In this document: positions 16,388-23,567 of the stretch, in pieces
Layout: each line of letters begins with the position of its first letter
Numbering within the stretch: the first letter of the stretch is position 1
Assembly (NCBI GenBank): GCA_964194555.1
Contig: CAXMMT010000033.1
Location: 1-37,421 of the forward strand
Origin: SZUA-217 sp964194555
GTDB taxonomy: Bacteria; Actinomycetota; Acidimicrobiia; Spongiisociales; ZC4RG35
Direction: 5' to 3'
Length of the DNA stretch: 37,421 nt
Position numbers and translations under genes: made by a program
The notes under the pieces: model-generated
Database searches by the model: none
Seen by the model: only the letters and a program-made list of their open reading frames with translations
What the model was told of the DNA's origin: nothing

Positions 16388-16624
16388 GTGAGCCACGTAC
16401 ACCCCGACATCAGGACTCAGAAACATCGCAGGTCCGATTGTCGCAAGGGCCATCACGAGTATGGCGAGTCCCAGCACATTGGTGCTGGGATCCTCCGACG
16501 TGTCTGCGGCACCTGCTCTGACGTAACCATCGACCTGACGCGGGCCAGTGAGTTGACCACGCCGCTGGTCAGCTCCCAGTCGAACATCATCTCGTTGACT
16601 TCCAAACACTCCAAATCCACCTGA
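16388..16624 (+). CDS. small zinc-ribbon-like protein
   Basis: A 78-residue reading frame with a plausible zinc site: C18 and H22/H23 in DCRKGHHEYGES, and C40-x2-C43 in ILRRVCGTCSDVTIDL. The spacing of about 20 residues between the halves is that of a zinc ribbon. Codon use has the G/C-rich third positions of its neighbours. GTG at 16388 has GGGTCGGA just upstream, which is weak. The C-terminal 25 residues are Ser/Thr-rich and look disordered. It fills an otherwise empty 330-bp gap before mutT1. Opposite-strand frames here are longer but lack protein-like features. Function is unknown. Confidence 0.6.
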   Translation: MSHVHPDIRTQKHRRSDCRKGHHEYGESQHIGAGILRRVCGTCSDVTIDLTRASELTTPLVSSQSNIISLTSKHSKST

Positions 16625-16642
16625 AGCCCTAATCTGGCCATC

Positions 16643-17521
16643 GTGACTCGAGTTGTCCGAGCCGCCGGGGGTCTCGTCATACGTAAGACTCCCAAAGGAA
16701 ACCTCAAGATCCTGATCGCTCACAGGGCTTCCTACGATGACTGGTCGCTGCCCAAGGGCAAGGCCGACGAGGGGGAGACACCCGAGGAGACAGCCATCCG
16801 CGAGGTCCTCGAGGAAACGGGTTACCACTGCCGAATAGTGGCACCACTTGGAACGACGCGGCATCGCATGAACCGGGGTGTCAAGGAGGTCGCCTGGTAT
16901 GTGATGCGTCCTTTGCCGGACAGCCCGGGCTTCAAGAAGAACAAGGAAGTAGACGCCATCCGGTGGGTCAGTCGAAAAACGGCAAAGAAGACCCTCGATT
17001 ACAAGAACGACCGCAGACTCATCAACGAGTCCGACCTGAAGAAGCTTGCTCAAACAGGAATGCTCTACCTGGTTCGACACGCTGCGGCCGGGGACCGTGC
17101 CAAGTGGACTGGCGACGACCTCGAGCGCCCTCTGAGCAAAAAGGGCCGGCGTCAGGCCGACGCGATTGCCAAGTCGCTGAAGAAAGCGGGGATTGAACGG
17201 ATTGTCTCCAGCCCGTCCTCCAGGTGCATCCAGACGGTGAAGCCCCTGGCCAAGGCAATCGGCGCCAAGGTGGAGATCAGTGAGGCACTCGCCGAGGGCC
17301 CGGACATCGACGCGGCCTACGACCTCGTCGACTCCCTGGTGGGCAACAATGCTGTCCTTTGCTCACACGGAGACGTGATCCCGGCAACGATCCACCGGCT
17401 GATGTGGGCGGGACTGACCCTCGAGTCGAGGTTCTACTGCTCGAAAGGCTCCATCTGGAAGATAGCGGTGGAGAAGGCAAGGTTCACCACGGGTCACTAC
17501 CTCCCACCGCCCAAGGCATAG
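16643..17521 (+). CDS. mutT1: Nudix hydrolase fused to histidine phosphatase (MutT1-like)
   Basis: A sanitation enzyme of the mycobacterial MutT1 type: the Nudix domain converts 8-oxo-(d)GTP to the di- or monophosphate and the phosphatase domain handles downstream products. The Nudix box begins at G39 (GKADEGETPEETAIREV, then LEETG). The histidine-phosphatase domain starts near residue 140 with YLVRHAAAG (R145, H146) and has the second catalytic His in CSHGDV. It is 292 residues long. The GTG start follows TAATCT by 7 nt and has no Shine-Dalgarno, so a leaderless message is possible; an in-frame TGA at 16622 bars a longer start. Convergent with the ABC exporter genes. Confidence 0.92.
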   Translation: MTRVVRAAGGLVIRKTPKGNLKILIAHRASYDDWSLPKGKADEGETPEETAIREVLEETGYHCRIVAPLGTTRHRMNRGVKEVAWYVMRPLPDSPGFKKNKEVDAIRWVSRKTAKKTLDYKNDRRLINESDLKKLAQTGMLYLVRHAAAGDRAKWTGDDLERPLSKKGRRQADAIAKSLKKAGIERIVSSPSSRCIQTVKPLAKAIGAKVEISEALAEGPDIDAAYDLVDSLVGNNAVLCSHGDVIPATIHRLMWAGLTLESRFYCSKGSIWKIAVEKARFTTGHYLPPPKA

Positions 17522-17541
17522 TGGGCCACTGGTGTGTTCAC

Positions 17542-19305
17542 CTACAGGCTCTTGGTTCCCGCCGACCAGTCGGCGTACAGGTCTGCGTACACACCGTGCT
17601 CACCGATGAGCTCGCGGTGGTGGCCACGCTGAACCAAACGGCCCTTGTCGAATACCAGCACTTCGTCGGCACCTTCGGCAGTCGAAAGCCGGTGGGCGAT
17701 CGTCACCGAGGTCCGGCCCTCGGTCAGCTTGTCGATCGCATGTCGGAGGGCGACGTCGAGAGCAGGGTCAACCGCAGACGTGGCTTCATCAAGCACTAGA
17801 AGGTCAGGCGACCCGATCCAGGAGCGCACCAGGGCCACCAGTTGACGCTCGCCTGCGGACAAGTTGCCACCCCGTTCACCGACACGCGTCTCGAGTCCTG
17901 CCACAAGACCTTGGACCCACTCTCCCAACCCCAACTCGTGAAAGGCGGTCCAGATCTCGGCGTCATCTGCTCCAGGGCGTCCGTATCGAACATTGTTGGC
18001 CACGGTGTCGTCAAAGAGGAAGCCCTCTTGGGGCACGAAGGCCACCCTGGATCGAAGATGTGCCAACCGGATGCGGGATATCGAAATCCCACCGATGTGA
18101 ATCTCGCCTCTGACCGGATCGAGCAGACGGACCAGCAGCTTGGCAAACGTGGTCTTGCCGGAGCCCGTTTCGCCAACAACGGCCACTCGCGCGCCCGTGG
18201 CGATGTCCACCGAGACGGCCGTCAAGACTTCTTCGCCGCCCGGGTACGAATAGCGCACGTCGCTGAAACTGGCGCTCAAACCACCGGGACTCAGATCCCC
18301 AGGATTGGTTGGCTCGTCAATCTCCACGTCTCCGTCGAGAACTTCCAGAACACGTCGAAGTCCGGAGGCCGCGGACTGGGCGAATTCGAGCGTCTCGACC
18401 AGCACCTGCAGCGGCTCAATCAGCAGATTGGCGAGAAACAGGAAGGCAATCAGGGTTCCCGCCGACATTCCCTGATTTATTCCGATGAACAGGCCAGCGA
18501 CCACCAATGTGGCGGTGAGAAGCCCCGAGAAAATCTCGGCGGTGGAATAGAGGGTGTTTCCGAAACGATACGTACGGAACTCGCTGAGGAAGCGCCGCTC
18601 CAGGGCGTCGGCAACCTTGCCCTTTGTCGACTCCTCCGTTCCATAGGCGCGAACAACGGGAATTGCCGTAATCGACTCCGACAGTATCCCCAGTGAGGCC
18701 CCGACTTCCCTGCGGACCTCGTCGTATCTCGACGCCAGCATTCGCTGAAACCATCGCATCATCCAGAGGTAGATCCCCACGCCACCAAGAGCGACCAGAG
18801 CGAGCCGCCACTCATAGAACATCATGACGCCGGTTGCCAGCACCACCTGGCTCGACGCGACGATCAGCCCGACGCCGCCCCACTCCATGAACTCCTGAAG
18901 CGTCGAAATGTCGGAGGTGACTCTGGAGACGAGATTGCCTCTGCGTTCGGCCTGCACATGGAGCACCGACTGACGCATCAGATGGTCGAATGTCTTGGTC
19001 CGCAGGTCGGAGAGACCCGATGATGAGGTCCGCACCAGTCTCAACAGTGAGATCCGACCGACGAAGACGCCGACGATGAGGGCGACCAGAGCCACCCCGG
19101 CCATTGCGACCACATTGGCCATGTCGATGCCATCGGGGCCGAGAATCTCCTTGTCGATGATTTGTTGGATAACGATCGGAGTGACGACGGTTATCGCTTG
19201 CCCTGACATCGCGAGAAACAGGGTCAGCCGGAGTCCTTGCTGAAAGACCGGCGCCTCCTGGAGGGCCCTGCGGATGAGGGCCAGGGTCGTGTAGTCAGTG
19301 CTCAA
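17542..19305 (-). CDS. ABC exporter half-transporter, catalytically intact subunit
   Basis: A 587-residue type IV ABC exporter subunit: six membrane helices (about 20-310), then an ATPase domain. Walker A is VVGETGSGKTTFAK; Walker B LLVLDEATSAVD keeps the catalytic Glu; the H-loop in IAHRLSTAE is intact. The signature is altered to LSAGE. It overlaps the upstream partner gene by 4 bp (ATGA). With the partner's degenerate Walker B and intact LSGGQ, the pair fits an asymmetric heterodimer (LmrCD/TM287-288 type) with one hydrolysing site. It likely exports lipids or drugs; the substrate is unknown. Confidence 0.92.
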   Translation of the reverse strand: MSTDYTTLALIRRALQEAPVFQQGLRLTLFLAMSGQAITVVTPIVIQQIIDKEILGPDGIDMANVVAMAGVALVALIVGVFVGRISLLRLVRTSSSGLSDLRTKTFDHLMRQSVLHVQAERRGNLVSRVTSDISTLQEFMEWGGVGLIVASSQVVLATGVMMFYEWRLALVALGGVGIYLWMMRWFQRMLASRYDEVRREVGASLGILSESITAIPVVRAYGTEESTKGKVADALERRFLSEFRTYRFGNTLYSTAEIFSGLLTATLVVAGLFIGINQGMSAGTLIAFLFLANLLIEPLQVLVETLEFAQSAASGLRRVLEVLDGDVEIDEPTNPGDLSPGGLSASFSDVRYSYPGGEEVLTAVSVDIATGARVAVVGETGSGKTTFAKLLVRLLDPVRGEIHIGGISISRIRLAHLRSRVAFVPQEGFLFDDTVANNVRYGRPGADDAEIWTAFHELGLGEWVQGLVAGLETRVGERGGNLSAGERQLVALVRSWIGSPDLLVLDEATSAVDPALDVALRHAIDKLTEGRTSVTIAHRLSTAEGADEVLVFDKGRLVQRGHHRELIGEHGVYADLYADWSAGTKSL

Positions 19306-21092
19306 GAGGCTTCCCGCTGGAGTCGAAGGGCTTCTTCCTCATAAGCCTGCACCAGACGGGTATAACCCGGCACCGTCTTCAGCAGCTCCTCGTGGGTGCC
19401 GTGCCCGAGGATGCGCTTGTTGTCGACGTAGACGACCTCATCCGCCAGACGTATCGAGGACGGTCGATAGGCGACGACGACGATGGTCGATGGGAGGGCG
19501 GCGCTCTTGAGCGCCTTGAGGATCTCAGCCTCCACCGACGGGTCCACGGCAGAGGTGGCGTCATCGAGGATCAACAACCTGGGTTTGCGGATGAGGGCAC
19601 GGGCAAGCGCCAGACGCTGCCGCTGGCCACCGGACAGTGTGGTTCCTCGCTCTCCCAGCTCGGTGTCGAGGCCATTGGGCAATTCGGATATGAACGAGTC
19701 GGCTCTTGCCAGTCTGACTGCCGTGTCCACGTCCTTTTCGGTGTATTCCTCCCCGAGGGTGATGTTGCCCAGGACGGTGGAGTCAAACAGAAACGCATCC
19801 TGAGCGACGTATGACACCTCCTTGGGAAGCTCCGACGCGGCAAAATCACGAAGGTCTCTGCCCTCGATATGGATCACTCCCGAGTCCGGATCCCACAACC
19901 GGGCGAGCAACAGCCCAAGTGTCGACTTACCGGATGCGGTCGGTCCGACCACAGCGAGGGTGGTCCCGGCCCGGAGATCTAGTTCGAGGCCGGCGAGAAT
20001 CGGTTCAGCATCGTATTTGAATCCGACAGCCGAACCGACGATCGGTGCTGCCTCGACGACCCTGTTGGCAATTCCCTCGCCGTATTCGACGAACTCATCG
20101 GCGTCGAGGACGTCCTGTACTCTCTTCCACCCGGCGAGGCTGCCGGCGAGATCCCAGAGGACATACCCGATGAGCTGTATCGGGAACGAGAGCAGAACGA
20201 GCAGATAGGCGATTGTCACCAGCTCACCTGGTGTCATCACCCCAACCGAGATACGCGAGGCCCCGCCCACCAGGAGAAACACGATCAGCATCTGGGGCAG
20301 GGCGCGGACGATCACCTGATACTTGGTCCAGATGGAGTTGACCTCGATGATCCTGTCCCTCAACACGTCACTGACAGCGCCAAACCGGTCTGAGACATAA
20401 GACTCCCGTCCCAGCGACTTCACGGTGAGGGCTCCGTCGAACGCCTCATGCGCCACCGAGGACACCTCGCCACGCATGACCTGAACCTCTTCCCACATCC
20501 CATACGTGATCCAACTGCCACGAACGTCGATGGCGATGACAATGAACAGGCCGACTACAGCCCCGAAAGCGAGCCAGGGGTCTATCACAGCGATCATGAT
20601 GATTGTTCCGACCAGGAGAAGGGATACTCCGGTGGCGTAGGGAAGGGGACCCAAGACTCCAGTTCCCTGCTGTACATCGGAGTCCGCAACTGCCAGAAGA
20701 TCCCCGATCGACTGTCGACTGAACCAAGACATCTTCAGCGACAACTGGTGTTCGAGAAGATCGTTGCGCACGTCACGCCGGACAGCCGAGGTGAGCCAAC
20801 CGGCGGAGGTCCGCCGAATCACGATCCCGACAGCCTTGAGAAAGGCGACGAGGACGATGGCTCCTGCGGCGAGGGAAACCAGCTCAGGATCGTTGCCCTC
20901 GTCAAGGATCGGGATGATCACCTCGTCGGTTATCCATCCGATCACCAGCGACGAGGCAATGACGGCACCGGCAAACAAAGCCGCTCCAAGGACGGCAATG
21001 ACGAATGCGCCCGGGTGCATCTTGACAAACCGCCAGATCAAACGGCTTCCGTCACGCAGCACTGTCCCTGGTGATAGAGGTTTTTCAGACAT
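19302..21092 (-). CDS. ABC exporter half-transporter, degenerate-site subunit
   Basis: A 596-residue partner of the downstream ABC subunit, with six membrane helices then an ATPase domain. Walker A VVGPTASGKSTLGL and signature LSGGQRQRLALARAL are intact. Walker B reads LLILDDATSAVD, with Asp in place of the catalytic Glu, and the H-loop position reads VVAYRPSS, with Tyr in place of His. These are the standard degenerate-subunit changes. ATG at 21092 was preferred over a TTG four codons earlier because a promoter with TTGACT and 17-nt spacing puts the transcription start near 21098. First gene of a two-gene operon. Confidence 0.92.
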   Translation of the reverse strand: MSEKPLSPGTVLRDGSRLIWRFVKMHPGAFVIAVLGAALFAGAVIASSLVIGWITDEVIIPILDEGNDPELVSLAAGAIVLVAFLKAVGIVIRRTSAGWLTSAVRRDVRNDLLEHQLSLKMSWFSRQSIGDLLAVADSDVQQGTGVLGPLPYATGVSLLLVGTIIMIAVIDPWLAFGAVVGLFIVIAIDVRGSWITYGMWEEVQVMRGEVSSVAHEAFDGALTVKSLGRESYVSDRFGAVSDVLRDRIIEVNSIWTKYQVIVRALPQMLIVFLLVGGASRISVGVMTPGELVTIAYLLVLLSFPIQLIGYVLWDLAGSLAGWKRVQDVLDADEFVEYGEGIANRVVEAAPIVGSAVGFKYDAEPILAGLELDLRAGTTLAVVGPTASGKSTLGLLLARLWDPDSGVIHIEGRDLRDFAASELPKEVSYVAQDAFLFDSTVLGNITLGEEYTEKDVDTAVRLARADSFISELPNGLDTELGERGTTLSGGQRQRLALARALIRKPRLLILDDATSAVDPSVEAEILKALKSAALPSTIVVVAYRPSSIRLADEVVYVDNKRILGHGTHEELLKTVPGYTRLVQAYEEEALRLQREAS

Positions 21093-21104
21093 GACCGAAC
21101 CCAA

Positions 21105-21133
21105 CGTACAACTTCAAGTTTGCTTTGAGTCAA
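21105..21133 (-). promoter_or_regulatory. candidate promoter of the ABC exporter operon
   Basis: Minus strand TTGACT (21133-21128), 17-nt spacer, TGTACG (21110-21105). The -10 ends 12 nt before the ATG at 21092, giving a very short or absent leader. Confidence 0.5.
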
Positions 21134-21276
21134 GGCTCGATTCCCCGTGAGACCGGACTCGCCATCGAGATTAGAACGCCACTTCGGATCCGGAGGCTGA
21201 ATAAACCGTCGTCTTGGTCAGACGGTATTCTCCTGAGTTCCGACCAGCTCACGAACGACAGGTGGCGCCAAACTGC

Positions 21277-21304
21277 GAGTGACCCACCTCCCGGTGGGTC
21301 ACTC
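21277..21304. terminator. perfect 12-bp hairpin downstream of the sigma-factor gene
   Basis: GAGTGACCCACC-TCCC-GGTGGGTCACTC, a perfect 12-bp stem with a 4-nt loop, 25 bp past the sigma gene stop. No T-run follows on either strand, so it is a weak intrinsic terminator or a 3'-end stabiliser. Confidence 0.55.
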
Positions 21305-21328
21305 CACTACACGAATTGTTTGGAGCAG

Positions 21329-22318
21329 CTAGACCAGATCGGCTTCCCGGATGCCGAATGAAGGATGACGAAGTCTGCAGAGTGCGAGCTTCTCGAGTTG
21401 TCTGATCCGCTCCCTGGTGAGGTTGAACTCGTCACCGATCTCCTCCAGGGTGCGTGGCACGCCGTCGTAGAAGCCATAACGGAGAGCCAGGATGCGACCC
21501 TCTCGATCTGGAAGGCGTTCGATCGACACACGCAGGGAGTGGGCGACGTCCATCTCCTCGGTCATCTGGACCGGGTCGGCGGCGTCCTCGTCCTCGATGA
21601 AATCACCGAGTTGTGCGCCGTCCTCACCGATCGGCTGCTCCAGTGACACGGTGTCGGCAACGCTGAGCGCCAACTCGACTTTGTCGGTGGTGACGCCGGC
21701 CTCTTCGGCAATCTCGTCCGGGCGGGGATCGCGGCCTAGTTCGGCTTTGAGAGAGGCCTGGGCGGCACGCACCGCGGCGAGTGTGTCATGGAGATGAACG
21801 GGAATGCGAACAGTCCGGGACTTGTCGGCAATGGCCCGGGTAATCGCCTGACGGATCCACCAGGTGGCGTAGGTCGAGAACTTGAATCCCTTACGCCAGT
21901 CGAATTTCTCGACAGCGCGGATCAAACCGAGGTTGCCCTCCTGAATCAAGTCGAGAAAGTCGATGCCGGAGGTGTTGGCATAACGACGGGCGTTGGCGAC
22001 GACCAGACGAAGGTTGGCCGTCAGAAAGTCATCTTTGGCCTGGGCACCGCGCCGAGCCAGTCGACGGAGCTCGATCTCTCTTCGCTTGCCCGAGTAGTCG
22101 CCCTCTTCGAGTTTCTCGGCGGCTTCCTCACCGGCCTCGATCTTCTGGGCAAGCTCGACCTCCTGCTCGGCTGTGAGCAGGTCGTACTCGCCAATCGCCG
22201 TCAGGTACTGAGAGACGAGGTCGGTGGTGAGACGTCCACGATCGTCGGTCAGCTTCGAATGAAGACGGACGCGTCGAGGCTTCTCGGTCTTGGCATTCCG
22301 CGTTCCAATAGCAGCCAT
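21329..22318 (-). CDS. RNA polymerase sigma factor, sigma-70 group 1/2 (SigB/HrdB-like)
   Basis: A 329-residue sigma factor. Region 1.2 is near 34-65 (QYLTAIGEYDLLTAEQEVEL), region 2 at about 97-170 (NLRLVVANARRYA, LIQEGNLGLIRAVEKFD, FSTYATWWIRQAI), region 3 at about 177-250 and region 4 at about 262-318 with the helix-turn-helix TLEEIGDEFNLTRERIRQLE. It lacks the long acidic N-terminus of most actinobacterial primary factors, so it may be SigB-like or a short principal factor. GGAGG lies 14 nt before the ATG, rather far. It probably recognises TTGACA/TATAAT-type promoters like those seen in this window. Monocistronic. Confidence 0.92.
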   Translation of the reverse strand: MAAIGTRNAKTEKPRRVRLHSKLTDDRGRLTTDLVSQYLTAIGEYDLLTAEQEVELAQKIEAGEEAAEKLEEGDYSGKRREIELRRLARRGAQAKDDFLTANLRLVVANARRYANTSGIDFLDLIQEGNLGLIRAVEKFDWRKGFKFSTYATWWIRQAITRAIADKSRTVRIPVHLHDTLAAVRAAQASLKAELGRDPRPDEIAEEAGVTTDKVELALSVADTVSLEQPIGEDGAQLGDFIEDEDAADPVQMTEEMDVAHSLRVSIERLPDREGRILALRYGFYDGVPRTLEEIGDEFNLTRERIRQLEKLALCRLRHPSFGIREADLV

Positions 22319-22379
22319 AAAAAATCAAGTCCTCCGAAGGGCAAAAGTGTGCGTTGGGGCAGCGAACCCCGAGCACTCA

Positions 22380-22407
22380 ACTATACGCAAAACCAGGGGT
22401 TTGTGAA
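22380..22407 (-). promoter_or_regulatory. candidate promoter of the sigma-factor gene
   Basis: Minus strand TTCACA (22407-22402), 16-nt spacer, TATAGT (22385-22380), giving a leader of about 55 nt. The -35 lies inside a small inverted repeat GGGGTT-TGTG-AACCCC (22396-22411), which could bind a regulator. Confidence 0.5.
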
Positions 22408-22428
22408 CCCCCCAATTTCCTTATGGTT

Positions 22429-22782
22429 CTAAGACGTTTCCGACACGTCGTCGGTTCCCGGGTGTTTGAGAGCCACTACCACCAGCCCTTCGGCTATCAG
22501 AAGCAGGTCGTCTGTGTCTGCCTCATAGGAGTCGACTGAGCCCAAATGGTCCAGGTAGATGCGTTCCTGGGACATGTGGTCCTCGGAGCCTGTCATCAAA
22601 GTGGTGGCGAGCGGCCCGAACACGGGGTCGTTGGTCACAACCCCCATAAATCGATTGACCCCGGCACTGCCGGAGACACGCTCTTCGATGAACTCGAGAC
22701 TGAGCTTGGTTCCAGCCAGAGGTGGAACCAACTCTGCACCAACGGCAAGGGACTCGACCACCCAGAGCCCATCAAGGCTCAA
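22429..22782 (-). CDS. META-domain (HslJ-like) protein
   Basis: A 117-residue protein resembling the META/HslJ fold: LDGLWVVESLAVG, GSAGVNRFMGV (usually SG-CN-Y), FGPLATTLMTGSE and ERIYLDHLGSVDSYEAD follow the family order, though the conserved Cys is absent. META proteins are usually exported or lipid-linked, yet no signal peptide is seen. The TTG start at 22782 has GGGGGAG at about 8 nt and overlaps the upstream membrane-protein gene by 11 bp; a TTG 15 codons earlier lacks a ribosome site. The two genes form an operon. Function in relatives is poorly defined (HslJ is linked to heat and novobiocin tolerance). Confidence 0.72.
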   Translation of the reverse strand: MSLDGLWVVESLAVGAELVPPLAGTKLSLEFIEERVSGSAGVNRFMGVVTNDPVFGPLATTLMTGSEDHMSQERIYLDHLGSVDSYEADTDDLLLIAEGLVVVALKHPGTDDVSETS

Positions 22783-23128
22783 GCGAGGTCTCCCCCGAGG
22801 AAGGCGAAGTCCCCGCGAAACCTGCAACCGAGAGCAACGTTGTCAGGAGATACACCATGGCAAAGACCGTGTTGGAAAACACCCCCAAGACGAAGAAGAG
22901 CCCGGCTGCGATCATCGCCGACCGTCTTCCTCGGTCCTCCAGGCGGTCTGCAAACCAGGCGAGAAGCCCCGCGGTCAGCATCAGTGCGAACCAGATAATC
23001 GCCAGAGCCAGCATCGAGGTGTCCTCCTGACCCAGCACCACTGCGAGATAGACCAGTGCGCTGGCCAATCCGATGACTCCGGCAACTCGCAGCGGAATCC
23101 GGCGCAGACCATTCGACGACGTCTCCAT
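22772..23128 (-). CDS. small multi-span membrane protein, unknown function
   Basis: A 118-residue hydrophobic protein with about four membrane helices (VAGVIGLASALVYLAVVLG; MLALAIIWFALMLTAGLLAW; SAMIAAGLFFVLGVFSNTVF; MVYLLTTLLSVAGFAG), a Ser-rich tail and an RLEDRGRR cytoplasmic loop. I recognise no family. Start ATG at 23128. It is translationally coupled to the META-domain gene, so the two may act together at the membrane. Confidence 0.7.
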   Translation of the reverse strand: METSSNGLRRIPLRVAGVIGLASALVYLAVVLGQEDTSMLALAIIWFALMLTAGLLAWFADRLEDRGRRSAMIAAGLFFVLGVFSNTVFAMVYLLTTLLSVAGFAGTSPSSGETSLEP

Positions 23129-23157
23129 TACGCGAGCCTAGAGCTCTGATCGGTTAC

Positions 23158-23556
23158 CTAATCGCGGTCTCGATCATGCCAGGTGACATGAAACAGCTTC
23201 CACTCCCCACGCGCCTTGACGACATGTAAGAAATCGACCCAGTTGCATGAGTAGACGCGTACCGAAGCGATGTCCTCGGAGACAGCATCGATGATCACTT
23301 CGAACTGACAGTCATCCTCGATCGTTCTTCCGGTCCCCGCATAATCGACCATCACCTGGGGTGGAACGACAATCAGCTCGTATACCCCCGTCTCCTCATC
23401 ACGGTCCAACCTGCGTTTGAGACACTCGGGGTGGTAGGCAAGGGCGTGGCGTTCGGTGTCCCCGGTGACATAACCCTCCAAATAGTCAACCGCTGCCCGG
23501 GTGATGGCGTCGATGTCCTCCTGTGATGCAACCAGCTTCTCGGGCGCCAAAGTCAT
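23158..23556 (-). CDS. NTF2-like / putative lumazine-binding fold protein
   Basis: A 132-residue cone-fold protein. The layout is a long helix (AITRAAVDYLEGYVTGDTER), a HPECLKRRLDRD loop, strands, and a C-terminal VKARGEWKLFHVTWHDRD, the pattern of the SnoaL/Lumazine_bd_2 group. Such proteins can be small isomerases, hydrolases or ligand binders; nothing here decides. The ATG has a strong AAGGAGG at 5 nt and lies 11 bp after the hydrolase-glycosyltransferase gene, so it is the third gene of the TetR operon. Confidence 0.78.
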   Translation of the reverse strand: MTLAPEKLVASQEDIDAITRAAVDYLEGYVTGDTERHALAYHPECLKRRLDRDEETGVYELIVVPPQVMVDYAGTGRTIEDDCQFEVIIDAVSEDIASVRVYSCNWVDFLHVVKARGEWKLFHVTWHDRDRD

Positions 23557-23567
23557 AGGTCCCTCCT

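Noticed and set aside
16469..16490. 9-bp hairpin TCCCAGCAC..GTGCTGGGA
   Set aside because: It lies inside the small zinc-ribbon coding frame and has no T-run, so it is probably incidental.
16316..17080. 254-residue open frame on the minus strand, with a hydrophobic stretch near 16400-16470
   Set aside because: Most of it is antisense to mutT1, and the remainder is antisense to the zinc-ribbon frame, which has a clear ligand pattern and better codon use.
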